A program made the position numbers and the translations under genes. Below, piece by piece: positions 8,350 through 16,802 of a stretch of DNA of 64,000 nt. The stretch lies in contig NZ_AYMP01000016.1 in the NCBI RefSeq assembly GCF_000633515.1, positions 124,001 through 188,000 on the forward strand, given 5' to 3'. Positions within the stretch are counted from its first letter, which is position 1, and each line of letters begins with the position of its first letter. The notes under the pieces were generated by a model. It made no database searches, had not been told where the DNA came from, and saw nothing but the letters and a program-made list of their open reading frames with translations. Source of the stretch: Morganella morganii H1r. Lineage in GTDB: Bacteria; Pseudomonadota; Gammaproteobacteria; Enterobacterales; Enterobacteriaceae.

Positions 8350-9393
8350 TTACGGTAATGCGGCAAACAGCCGGGCATAGATCTGCTGTACCGTGTCATG
8401 CTTTTTCCGGTTGTAATCCATGGTGTTACTGACACCGTCTTTTGCTGTCATTTTACTTTGTACGTAAGCCGCGAGATCGTCCGGATAGCTTATCAGCCAG
8501 TCGCGGAACAGAATATGGCGCAGATGCTCGGGGCAGCGCGGGGCAAACACATGCAGATTGACCTGAGGCTGATCCAGTTTCAGCATCCGGTGCTGATACC
8601 ATGAAGGCTCACGAACAGTATGTTTATAGCCGAGGGCGATCAGCGCAGGAAGCCAGGCGGCTTCATCGGCCGGGTCGGCGACAATCAAATCGATATCAAT
8701 CAACGGTTTGGCCGCCAGCCCGGGAACCGCAGTCGAGCCGATATGTTCGACATGCAGAGCTTTATCACCCAGCGCATCCAGAATGCGCTGTTTTTCCTGT
8801 GCATAAACGGCGGGCCAGGCGGGATCATATTCACTGACTGTAATTTCCGCCGTGCAGGGCTTTCCTGCAACCCACGGGTTTTCATCCGGGTCACTCTCCG
8901 CAAAGGTCATCACATCCTGCCGCTCCTGATCCGACAGCAGCAGTGGCGGGCGGAACATATCACAATGCGGAATACCGTCTTCATCATAAACATCAGAACA
9001 GACGGTAAAGCCGCATTTTTCATAGAACGCGGTCAGATGCGCCTGTGCACTGATGTTAATTTGCCGTGTACCGAAATGCCGGTATACCGCCTGAACGGCG
9101 GCTGCCATCAGCGGGTAGCCCAGTTTCTGCCTGCGGAATTGCGGATTGACCACCACCCGGCCGATAGCTGCCGGTGCGGTGCTGTTTTCCGGGGGCAGAA
9201 TACGGCAGCAGGCCATAATTTCACCGTCCTGTTCCGCCCAAACGTGCAGTGCGGTGAGATCGGCACCGTCAGGATCGAGATAACAGCAGGTCTGTTCAAC
9301 CACAAATACCGCGCTGCGCAGCGCCAGCAGGCGGTAGAGTGTCTGCGGGGAGAGGTCGTGCAGGGCGGCAGTCTGCCAGTTAATCGGTATCAT
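8350..9393 (-). CDS. ElaA-type GNAT acetyltransferase fused to a GrpB/UPF0157 domain
   Basis: The ATG at 9393 gives 347 residues and starts in register with E. coli ElaA (INWQTAALHDL, then LRSAVFVVEQ). Residues 1 to about 165 form a GNAT domain like ElaA (IGRVVVNPQFRRQKLG acetyl-CoA loop, FYEKCGF). Residues about 180-347 form a GrpB domain, a nucleotidyltransferase-like fold of unknown substrate (VEHIGSTAVPGLAAKPLIDIDL). The two are normally separate proteins. The frame is open upstream to 9522, but those codons are unlike ElaA. Substrates cannot be told. Confidence 0.82.
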   Translation of the reverse strand: MIPINWQTAALHDLSPQTLYRLLALRSAVFVVEQTCCYLDPDGADLTALHVWAEQDGEIMACCRILPPENSTAPAAIGRVVVNPQFRRQKLGYPLMAAAVQAVYRHFGTRQINISAQAHLTAFYEKCGFTVCSDVYDEDGIPHCDMFRPPLLLSDQERQDVMTFAESDPDENPWVAGKPCTAEITVSEYDPAWPAVYAQEKQRILDALGDKALHVEHIGSTAVPGLAAKPLIDIDLIVADPADEAAWLPALIALGYKHTVREPSWYQHRMLKLDQPQVNLHVFAPRCPEHLRHILFRDWLISYPDDLAAYVQSKMTAKDGVSNTMDYNRKKHDTVQQIYARLFAALP

Positions 9394-9659
9394 GTGTCTG
9401 TCCGTCGGTAGTAAAGGAATTATGCACCGTGCATAAAAATCAATATGTGCATCAGTAATATCATGATTACGGATACCATTCAGCCGGATAATGGTTTTCA
9501 GCCCGAAATAATGCGATAACAATTGCTCTGTTCAAAGGTGTAATCTGTCCGGCGGATCGCCACTGTATGGCCGTGCAGATCGTGCAGATGCAGAAAGCAG
9601 TCTGCCGTGATTCACTCAGCCCGCAGGGTGCAATTCAGGCCGCGCATGAATGACCCGGT

Positions 9660-10430
9660 TCAGATACCATTTCCCGCGAACCCCGGCTTGCGGGCGCTGA
9701 GTAATAAAAACGGCGCATAACGGTTAAATATGTCTGTTTCGGGACGAACGTCCAGCCACGTCTGCGGAATTTTCGGCTCCTGTAAGGCGCGGAGTTCAAA
9801 ACCCGCATCCAGCAGTGCAGTGACATAGCTTTGCACTGTCCGGTGATATTTCACCACATCGTCCACAAACCAGTGTGTCAGACGGCGGGATTCATCCTGA
9901 TAATTATCCACCGGCATACAGACGAACCGGCCATGTTCATCTTTTTGATATGAGGAAGAAAAAGCAGTACACATCGGATGCTCCACAGAGAAAACAAAAT
10001 ACCCGCCGGGCTGCAACCTTGTATATATGTCGTTTGCCAGTGCGGTGAAGTCAGCAATGTAATGAATGGCCAGAGAAGAAACAATAATATCAAAATTTTT
10101 CAGCACAGCGGGTAAACAGGTCATTGAACCGTGCAGGTAGCGGATATGCGGATCATTTGTCAGTTTCTGCGCTTCTGTAAACATTTTTTCCGACAGCTCT
10201 ATGCCGGTAACGGATGCCGCGCCGCCTTGCCGGGCATAACGGGCAAAATCGCCGAAGCCACTGCCAAGGTCAAGCACCTGTTTATGCTTCAGACAGGGAA
10301 GTAATGCGCGCAGCGCAGGTATTTCCAGAATACCGTTCAGACCGGTATCGTTCTGACGCAGACGACGGTAGTTTTCAAAGAAAACAGGATCATCATAAAC
10401 ATTATTTTTTGCATTACGGGATTCAGACAT
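9660..10430 (-). CDS. Class I SAM-dependent methyltransferase
   Basis: The 256-residue protein has the SAM-binding motif I VLDLGSGFGDFARYA (about residues 52-66), the acidic end of strand 2 (GIELSEKM), and a motif IV-like stretch (FDIIVSSLAIHYI). This is the Methyltransf_11/25 type of small-molecule methyltransferase; the acceptor is unknown. The ATG follows AAGGAGAAACG, a strong ribosome site. The 266 bp between it and the ElaA-GrpB gene hold no clear gene. Confidence 0.88.
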   Translation of the reverse strand: MSESRNAKNNVYDDPVFFENYRRLRQNDTGLNGILEIPALRALLPCLKHKQVLDLGSGFGDFARYARQGGAASVTGIELSEKMFTEAQKLTNDPHIRYLHGSMTCLPAVLKNFDIIVSSLAIHYIADFTALANDIYTRLQPGGYFVFSVEHPMCTAFSSSYQKDEHGRFVCMPVDNYQDESRRLTHWFVDDVVKYHRTVQSYVTALLDAGFELRALQEPKIPQTWLDVRPETDIFNRYAPFLLLSARKPGFAGNGI

Positions 10431-10594
10431 CGTTTCTCCTTAGCGGTTTCACCCCGACACTAACCTGAAACACTGAGAAATACCTTAAAAACGATGCTGT
10501 TCTGATGAAGCGGGACCGGTAAGGTTCCCTGATATACGTGAAAAAGATAAACTCAGGTTAATTTTTTAGTTATTACCGGGTGTATTGTCTGTTT

Positions 10595-11857
10595 ATGAAA
10601 AAAGTCTGTTTTTTTGATCTGCCTTTTATCCGGCAGGATAACAACGCGAAACCGGAGCATAATTACCGCCGGATACTGGCGGGTGATAAGGTGTTTTATA
10701 CCTTTGTCTCTCAGTTCAGTGACAAAACGGTGCTGAAAAAACTCCGCGACGGTGACCGGGTCTTTATCGGTGCCCGTCCGCTGGCTGACGGCAGTTACTG
10801 GCTGCACTGGCTGGTATCGCCGGAACGCGGTAATCTGGAACCGGTAACCGGAACCGGTAATGTGCGTAACCTGAAAAAACTGGCGCTTGCCCTGGTGATG
10901 GTTATTTTTTCTTCCTGGCTGTTTTTCACGCAACTGACGAATGTGATTGCCGGTCTGGTGCTGATGCTTGTCTTCGGCGGCGGATTGTGGATGCTGGCAT
11001 CGTCAGTTCAGGCATTGCTGGTGGCGAACAGCAGAACCATGAAGCATCTTCTGAACGGGCTGGCACAGGTGAAAGCGGGGAATACCGCTATCTGTTCTCA
11101 GGCTGAATATCTGCTGCCCGGCACAGAGGAAGGCATGCGGCACCGGCGGCAGGGGGATGAAGGACGTTTCAACGAGCTGGATTCTGTGCAGCCGGAAGAC
11201 TACCGTTATGCGGAAAAACTGACACTGACCGGTGTGCAGGGACCTGTTACCGGCCTCCGCTCTGTCCGTGATTTTACCGGCAGCGGCAAATCCCGGCGTG
11301 ATTATATTGAGTATTATTTTTTGTGTAACGGCATCCCGTTTACACTGCGTAATTACTACAGCTCAATGACAGAGGACATCAATCCGCTGTTTTTCCGCAG
11401 CCATCCGTTTTTCATTGCCGGGGAGGACTCTGTAAACCTGATCGTCAATCAGCAGAAAGGCGTGATTACCGGTCTCTACAATGAGCGTGATCACAGTGCT
11501 TACCTGAAGCCGGATGGCATGGCGGTATCCTCACAGCAAGTGAAAATGATGTATAAGGTGTTCACCGGCATTTTTCTGGTGATGATGCTGATTGTGATGA
11601 TTTTTATATGCCATGATTTGTGGAGTATAAAAGGCACGCCGGATAAATGGGACTGGCTGCACGCGGCAAAATCACTGGGTGGTATGGCACTGATGTTTCT
11701 TATGGTGATCAGCGGCATACTGCTGCTGACGGAAGTGGTGACGCTGCTTGTGCGGAAAAAATCAGCAGGCGCAGCCCGTTTTGTCTTTGTCAGGCAAATG
11801 CTGATACAACTCAGGCTCCGGAACGGTAAAAATATTGTTGTACAGGAAATTAACTGA
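10595..11857 (+). CDS. Membrane protein of unknown function
   Basis: Not recognised. From ATG 10595 there are 420 residues (a GTG at 10580 would add five). Two adjacent membrane segments lie near residues 90-135 (ALALVMVIFSSWLFF and AGLVLMLVFGGGLWML) and two near 325-390 (GIFLVMMLIVMIFI and SLGGMALMFLMVISGILLL). A soluble domain of about 190 residues sits between the pairs. It overlaps the next gene by one base (TGATG), so the two are translationally coupled and probably work together. Confidence 0.75.
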   Translation: MKKVCFFDLPFIRQDNNAKPEHNYRRILAGDKVFYTFVSQFSDKTVLKKLRDGDRVFIGARPLADGSYWLHWLVSPERGNLEPVTGTGNVRNLKKLALALVMVIFSSWLFFTQLTNVIAGLVLMLVFGGGLWMLASSVQALLVANSRTMKHLLNGLAQVKAGNTAICSQAEYLLPGTEEGMRHRRQGDEGRFNELDSVQPEDYRYAEKLTLTGVQGPVTGLRSVRDFTGSGKSRRDYIEYYFLCNGIPFTLRNYYSSMTEDINPLFFRSHPFFIAGEDSVNLIVNQQKGVITGLYNERDHSAYLKPDGMAVSSQQVKMMYKVFTGIFLVMMLIVMIFICHDLWSIKGTPDKWDWLHAAKSLGGMALMFLMVISGILLLTEVVTLLVRKKSAGAARFVFVRQMLIQLRLRNGKNIVVQEIN

Positions 11858-13164
11858 TGTTTGCCGACGGATGCACCCGGATTACACTGCTGACTGTTAT
11901 ATTCATAACGTCACTGATGCTGACGTTTTCAGATACGTTTTTTTCCGCGCCGGACAGAAAACGCGCCCGCAGTTATCAGCCGCAAACAGAAACCGTAAAA
12001 TTATCCTCACTGGTCATCAGTTCTTTTCAGAACGGCGTGATGATAACCGGTGTCAGAGATGCCATGCGGGTTGATTTGGAGAGCTGCGACCGGGAAACCC
12101 GCACGTGCCGCCACAGTAAAAATGTTGGTTTTGACCCGGTAAAGGACACGGATATACCACTGCTGAACCTGAAAATATCTCCGGATAAAAAAGTGATCAG
12201 CGATTATCTGGAAAAACAGACCTATGAACTGAGACGCAGTGAAGTCTACGGCAGCAGGCCACTGGTGCCGGTAACCTACATAATGACAGAGCAGGACGGG
12301 GATTTACGGGTCAGCGCCATGTTTATGGGGCGGGCAGAAAGCCGGGCCTGTGATGAGCAGGGTCAGTGCCTGATCCTGTTTCAGGATTACGGCTCGTATA
12401 AAAAGTATGTTTTCTATTCCGGGGACGGTGGTCAGAACTGGCGGTGGTTGTCGCAGTGGCAGATGCCGGAAGTCGCGGGTGATGCAAAGATTATTGCCGT
12501 TACTGCGCCGGGCAGCGGACTTATGGTTCAGAATAATACACTGTATCAGACACGTGATTACGGACAAAACTGGCGTTTGTTATTTAGTATGGATCACCGT
12601 AAAAAAAGAACCACTGATCGTTACGGCCACCGGTATGTCAGCCTGAAGAATATTGACTGGCACTACAACGGCAACGGATTGGTCGCGGCATGGATGCAGG
12701 ATGAAAAAAATGATCCGGAAAATGTTGCTCTGGTCTGCTTTAATACCCGGACACTGAAAACGGAGTCTGATCTGCTTATCCCGGGGGAGATAGGTGCACT
12801 GAACAGCACAACCGGCGGTGAATTTTATTTCACACTGACAGAAAAAGCGCGCAGGCGTCAGAGTGTGAATCATCTGAACTGTAACGGGGATTATTCACCG
12901 GTACTGGAAACCGGCGGCAGTTATATTTCCGGTTTGTATGCCGGCAGTGATTTACTGATGGCCGTTTTATATTCAGAAACCCGGATATCTGATGACGGCG
13001 GGCTCAACTGGGATACAGGAGCGGTACTGACGGAAGACTACGGGGAAACCGTACTGTTTGATAAATGGCATAACCGACTTTTTTATTTCTCCGGCAATGG
13101 CTACAGCAATCGTCCGAAAGGAAACCGTGACGGTCTGGAATATGAAACCTCACCGGTGAAGTAA
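11857..13164 (+). CDS. Exported or membrane-anchored Asp-box repeat protein, function unknown
   Basis: Not recognised. The 435 residues begin with a hydrophobic segment (TLLTVIFITSLMLTF) that is a signal anchor or signal peptide. Three Asp-box motifs are visible: SGDGGQNWRWL (about 188), TRDYGQNWRLL (about 231) and SDDGGLNWDTG (about 383). This is typical of BNR/sialidase-like beta-propellers, but no sialidase catalytic residues were seen. It shares a TGATG junction with the membrane protein before it. Some type VI immunity proteins have similar folds; that link is only a guess. Confidence 0.72.
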   Translation: MFADGCTRITLLTVIFITSLMLTFSDTFFSAPDRKRARSYQPQTETVKLSSLVISSFQNGVMITGVRDAMRVDLESCDRETRTCRHSKNVGFDPVKDTDIPLLNLKISPDKKVISDYLEKQTYELRRSEVYGSRPLVPVTYIMTEQDGDLRVSAMFMGRAESRACDEQGQCLILFQDYGSYKKYVFYSGDGGQNWRWLSQWQMPEVAGDAKIIAVTAPGSGLMVQNNTLYQTRDYGQNWRLLFSMDHRKKRTTDRYGHRYVSLKNIDWHYNGNGLVAAWMQDEKNDPENVALVCFNTRTLKTESDLLIPGEIGALNSTTGGEFYFTLTEKARRRQSVNHLNCNGDYSPVLETGGSYISGLYAGSDLLMAVLYSETRISDDGGLNWDTGAVLTEDYGETVLFDKWHNRLFYFSGNGYSNRPKGNRDGLEYETSPVK

Positions 13165-13172
13165 AACTATCC

Positions 13173-13196
13173 GCCGCTGTTTTTTATGACAGCGGC
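13173..13196 (+). terminator. Hairpin after the Asp-box gene
   Basis: The stem GCCGCTGT / ACAGCGGC has an 8-nt T-rich loop and lies 8 bp after the stop at 13164, between convergent genes. No T run follows, so termination is likely but not certain. Confidence 0.45.
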
Positions 13197-13206
13197 AGAT
13201 CTGCTA

Positions 13207-13833
13207 TCAGACGGTATTTTCCGCCGGGGATTCATTCATACTGTGGCGCAGTAAAAACATCACCACCAGAATCATAATGCCGGTTGCCAGCCCGGCGACA
13301 TTCACGGAATACCAGCCCGCATAATAGAAGGCGAACCCGGCCAGCAGGCTGCCGAGTGCCCCGAAACTGAAGATAAGAAAATCGGTCGCGCCCTGGATCT
13401 TTGCCCGTTCATTGCCGGTATAAGTGTGCGGCAACAGATGCGTGGTGCTGATCAGAATAAAGTTCCAGGCCAGCCCCAGCGAGGTCATGGCAATGAGAAA
13501 ATGCGCGTAACTGCTGCCGGTCAGACTGATGACATTACTGATTAACAGGAAAATCACCCCCAGCCAGACAACGCATTTTACCCCGACCCGGCTGATTAAC
13601 TGCCCGGTAAAGAAAGAGGGCGCAAACATACCCAAAATGTGACACTGAAACACAAAGGCGATTGCCGGGAATTCAAATCCCTGCGCTTTCATTGCCAGCG
13701 GGAACGCACCGACCATATACACCACCAGCGCATACCCGGCAGGCGTGATCAGGCCTTTGCTTTCATAATAGCGGATAGTGGCGGTTGTCAGGCCGGTCAG
13801 CTCTGCGACACGGCCGATATCAATCATTTTCAT
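13207..13833 (-). pseudogene. MerR-MFS chimera made by deletion
   Basis: The frame is open for 208 residues but joins two unrelated halves. Residues 1 to about 32 are the start of a MerR regulator (IGRVAELTGLTTATIRYYES, KGLITPAG). From residue 33 on (YALVVYMVGAFPL) it is the C-terminal half, about six membrane helices, of a major facilitator transporter. The simplest origin is a deletion that fused a merR-type gene to the next MFS gene on the same strand. Neither half should work as its parent. It overlaps the acetyltransferase stop by ATGA. Confidence 0.75.
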
Positions 13834-14537
13834 ACTGTATCACGCAGAGATGCTAGGGCGCGGATCTGTTTGCCGTCCGGTGTGAAATTATCCGCTGACA
13901 GCCACTGTTCCAGGGCGCGGTTAACTACCGGCCATTCACGGTCAGTAATAGAAAACCATTCGGTGTCACGGGTGCGGCCTTTGACCACCCGCGCCTGACG
14001 GAAACAGCCTTCATACTGAAAACCCAGGCGCAGTGCCGCATTGCGGGACGGTGCATTGAGGCTGTCACATTTCCATTCATAGCGGCGGTAGCCGAGGGTA
14101 TCAAATACATATTTCATCAGCAGCCAGTGGGCTTCCGTTGACATCACAGTGCCGCTGAGCAGCGGGGAAAAATGCACGTGACCGACTTCGGTGACGCCGT
14201 TTTTCTCATCGGTCCGCATCAGGGAAAACAGACCAACGGCTTTGCCGGTGTGTTTATCCGTAATCGTGAAAAACAGCGGATCCGGCGATTGCGCATTTTT
14301 TTCGGTACGGGCGCGGTATTCATTCAGATCAGCCGGGGGCTCATCCGGCAGCCACGTCCAGTAACGCCCGTCAGGGGCGAGTGAAAATGCCCGGTACAGG
14401 TCATCCGCATGGGCCGGGCTCAGCGGATCGATCCGGCAGTGACGACCTTCCGCGCTGATACGGGCAGGGTAAGGGCGGGCAGTCCAGTCCGGAACGATAT
14501 CACCGACAGTTTGTCCGAATGCATTTATCTGACTCAT
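13830..14537 (-). CDS. GNAT acetyltransferase, RimJ/RimL type
   Basis: The 235-residue protein fits the larger RimJ/RimL-like GNAT acetyltransferases. Visible features are the N-terminal strand (CRIDPLSPAHADDLYRAF), the core FTITDKHTGKAVGLFSLMR, EVGHVHFSPLLSGT, and the late NAALRLGFQYEGCFRQA that is typical of this group. These enzymes acetylate protein N-termini or small molecules; the target is unknown. A GAGAGAAAACAA ribosome site precedes the ATG. The stop overlaps the start of the MerR-MFS chimera. Confidence 0.87.
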   Translation of the reverse strand: MSQINAFGQTVGDIVPDWTARPYPARISAEGRHCRIDPLSPAHADDLYRAFSLAPDGRYWTWLPDEPPADLNEYRARTEKNAQSPDPLFFTITDKHTGKAVGLFSLMRTDEKNGVTEVGHVHFSPLLSGTVMSTEAHWLLMKYVFDTLGYRRYEWKCDSLNAPSRNAALRLGFQYEGCFRQARVVKGRTRDTEWFSITDREWPVVNRALEQWLSADNFTPDGKQIRALASLRDTV

Positions 14538-14978
14538 TTGTTTTCTCTCCGCGCTGTTTTGCTTTTCTGTACTGTAATATGCGGAACGGGATGAGAAAAG
14601 AGCCGGTTTTTTTAAATTTCAGAGAACCACTTCAGCTGCACGCGGACAGATGAATACCGTTTATGTATTTTAAGTTATCCGGCAGAATAATGTTGATGCG
14701 GCAAAGTCGTGCTGTTCAGATAAATAAAACACCGGGAATATTCCGGCGTTTTATTCTGTGCTAATCAGATACAGATCATTAAATATGGATATTTGCTGAT
14801 TATTTTCCGGAATATACTCTGGGGGAGTACATAACCACACCGTGTTCTCCGTTATAATCAGAAAAATAGTGAAAACAGAGGCTGACAGGCAAATTATGGC
14901 GGTATTTCGTTATCATAATGTGATATTTCCGTCAATCTGTTAACAGTCTCTGTTCTGATGAAATACAGGTTAACAGTG
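14538..14978. other. 441-bp divergent spacer
   Basis: This AT-rich spacer separates the acetyltransferase (minus) from the ABC importer operon (plus). I see no open frame with a ribosome site. It holds a terminator-like hairpin at 14726-14752 and the inverted repeat TATCATAATGTGATA (14911-14925), 53 bp before the permease start, a possible operator. Confidence 0.5.
14726..14752. terminator. Terminator-like hairpin between divergent genes
   Basis: AAAACACCGG and CCGGCGTTTT flank a short GAATATT loop, with one G-T mismatch position in the stem. A two-way terminator here is odd, since both flanking genes start away from it. It may mark a lost gene or end a small RNA. Confidence 0.4.
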
Positions 14979-16043
14979 ATGAGTGAAGCAGTAAGAGAAA
15001 CAGCCCTGCGGCGTAAAAAGAAACTGAATGGCCGGCATTTTTCACAATTTTTTATCTGCCTGTCTGTGTTGCTTGCCGCCATGTTTTTTTCGCTGTTTTA
15101 CGGCAGCGTCAATATGGAATTTCATCAGAAGCTGGATACGGTAATCAAAATTATTACCGGGGGCATCAACGGGGATGACCTCCTGCCGTATGAAACCATC
15201 ATTTATAATATTCGTCTGCCCCGGATTATCCTGGTGGCGATTACCGGCGCATCCCTGTCACTGGTGGGGATCCTGATGCAGACGATAACCCGCAATGAAC
15301 TGGCCGACCCGTATATTCTCGGGGTGTCCTCCGGGGCCAGCGCAGGGGCGGTATCCGCCATTGTGCTCGGGTTATTTGCGTTTATGTCACCGTATAATGT
15401 CTATATCGGTGCATTTGCCGGCGGGCTGATTTCCACTGCCATTATTGTCTTATTTAATTTCAAAAAGAGTAATATGACCAATCTGGTGCTGATTGGTATC
15501 GGTATTTCCAGCCTGTTTTCTGCCATCACCACCGCGATTATTTATCTGTCCAAGAATGAAAGTCAGGTTAAAAGCGCGATGTTCTGGATGCTGGGCAGTT
15601 TCTCCGGTATTAAATGGTCTTATATTCCGCTGCCGCTGGTGGCATTAATTACAGTATTAATTTTTTGTCTGTTATTCAGTAATGTGCTTGATACGTTATT
15701 GTTAGGTGCGGATGCGTCTGCACAATTAGGTGTGAATGTCGGTGCCATTAAGCTGGCGGTGATTATTTTGTCATCATTTGTGGTGTCTATTATTGTGGCC
15801 AACGTTGGTGTGATTGCGTTTATCGGTCTTATTATTCCGCATATTGTCCGTAATACCATTTCCGTGAAACATTTTAAGTTATCGCTCTATTCCTGTCTGG
15901 TCGGTGGTGCATTCCTGGTGATTATTGATACGATTTCCCGCAGCTGGTTTAAACCGGAGGAGATTCCGGTCGGTATTCTGACCTCACTGATAGGCGCACC
16001 GCTGTTTGTTTATATCATTATTAAAGCGAACAGGAGCCGGTAA
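14979..16043 (+). CDS. FecCD/BtuC-family ABC importer permease
   Basis: This is the inner-membrane permease of an ABC importer for an iron chelate, heme or cobalamin. From ATG 14979 it has 354 residues, the family length, with about ten hydrophobic segments. Family features include YNIRLPRIILVAITGASLSLVG, here split as YNIRLPRIIL and GASLSLVGILMQ, then LADPYILGVSSGASAGA, and near the end AFIGLIIPHIVR and EEIPVGILTSLIGAP. ATG 14958 is a less likely start. The gene leads an operon, with the ATPase 2 bp downstream and the binding protein last. Confidence 0.92.
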   Translation: MSEAVRETALRRKKKLNGRHFSQFFICLSVLLAAMFFSLFYGSVNMEFHQKLDTVIKIITGGINGDDLLPYETIIYNIRLPRIILVAITGASLSLVGILMQTITRNELADPYILGVSSGASAGAVSAIVLGLFAFMSPYNVYIGAFAGGLISTAIIVLFNFKKSNMTNLVLIGIGISSLFSAITTAIIYLSKNESQVKSAMFWMLGSFSGIKWSYIPLPLVALITVLIFCLLFSNVLDTLLLGADASAQLGVNVGAIKLAVIILSSFVVSIIVANVGVIAFIGLIIPHIVRNTISVKHFKLSLYSCLVGGAFLVIIDTISRSWFKPEEIPVGILTSLIGAPLFVYIIIKANRSR

Positions 16044-16045
16044 CA

Positions 16046-16786
16046 ATGAGTACTGTTGATATTACTGACCTGAATTATAACGGAATACTGAAAGACATTA
16101 ATTTATCATTTTCCGGCAAAAGAGTGATCGGTATTGTCGGGCCTAACGGCTCCGGTAAAACAACCTTATTACGGCATATTTACCGGGATATCAAAACACG
16201 GGGTACCGTTTTCGTTGATAATACGGATGTGGCTCAGTTTTCCGTCAAATCACTCGCCCGCAATATCTCGGTACTGACGCAGTTTAATGACCAGGTGGAA
16301 GGCAAACTGACCATTGAGGAAATCGTGGTGATGGGGCGGATGCCGTATAAAAAACATTACGTGGATTACAGCGACCGGGATTTTGTGATTGCAGATAATT
16401 ACATGGCGTTGTTTGGTTTACAAAAAATGAAAAATAAAGAGTATCACGCACTGTCCGGCGGTGAAAAACAACGGGTGATGCTGGCGAAATGTTTTTCCCA
16501 GGAAACCGACATTATGATCCTGGATGAGCCGACCAACCACCTGGATATCCGCTATAAAGTGGAAGTCATGAAAGCGCTGGCGGCATCAGAATCCACGGTG
16601 ATTATGACCATTCACGATATTAATTTATCCGCGAAATACTGTCAGCATCTGATCCTGATGCATGACGGGCAAATTTATGCGCAGGGTACACCGGCGGAAG
16701 TATTAACCCGGGAGTGTCTGTTTGATGTATTTGGTGTGGAATTTACGGTATTGCCGGTCGAAGACCGTGTCGCTATATTTTTATAA
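16046..16786 (+). CDS. ABC importer ATPase (FepC/BtuD type)
   Basis: The ATPase drives the FecCD-type permease. Its 246 residues have Walker A GPNGSGKTT (about residues 32-40), a Q-loop near SVLTQF, the signature LSGGEKQRVMLAKC, Walker [14 protein letters not shown] and the switch histidine in MTIHDIN. An AGGAG site just inside the permease stop precedes it. Only 16 bp separate it from the binding-protein gene. Confidence 0.94.
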   Translation: MSTVDITDLNYNGILKDINLSFSGKRVIGIVGPNGSGKTTLLRHIYRDIKTRGTVFVDNTDVAQFSVKSLARNISVLTQFNDQVEGKLTIEEIVVMGRMPYKKHYVDYSDRDFVIADNYMALFGLQKMKNKEYHALSGGEKQRVMLAKCFSQETDIMILDEPTNHLDIRYKVEVMKALAASESTVIMTIHDINLSAKYCQHLILMHDGQIYAQGTPAEVLTRECLFDVFGVEFTVLPVEDRVAIFL

Positions 16787-16802
16787 TCCGGATGAGGGAA
16801 TG

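Noticed and set aside
8620-9411. Plus-strand frame of 263 codons
   Set aside because: Shadow of the ElaA-GrpB gene with unlikely composition.
9394-9659. Possible gene remnant in the spacer between the acetyltransferase fusion and the methyltransferase
   Set aside because: A minus-strand stretch near 9510-9610 reads DLHGHTVAIRRTDYTFEQ, but it has no start and no family could be assigned, so it is not called.
14911-14925. TATCATAATGTGATA as a Fur box before the FecCD-type importer
   Set aside because: It is palindromic but fits the 19-bp Fur consensus poorly, so it is noted only as a possible operator.
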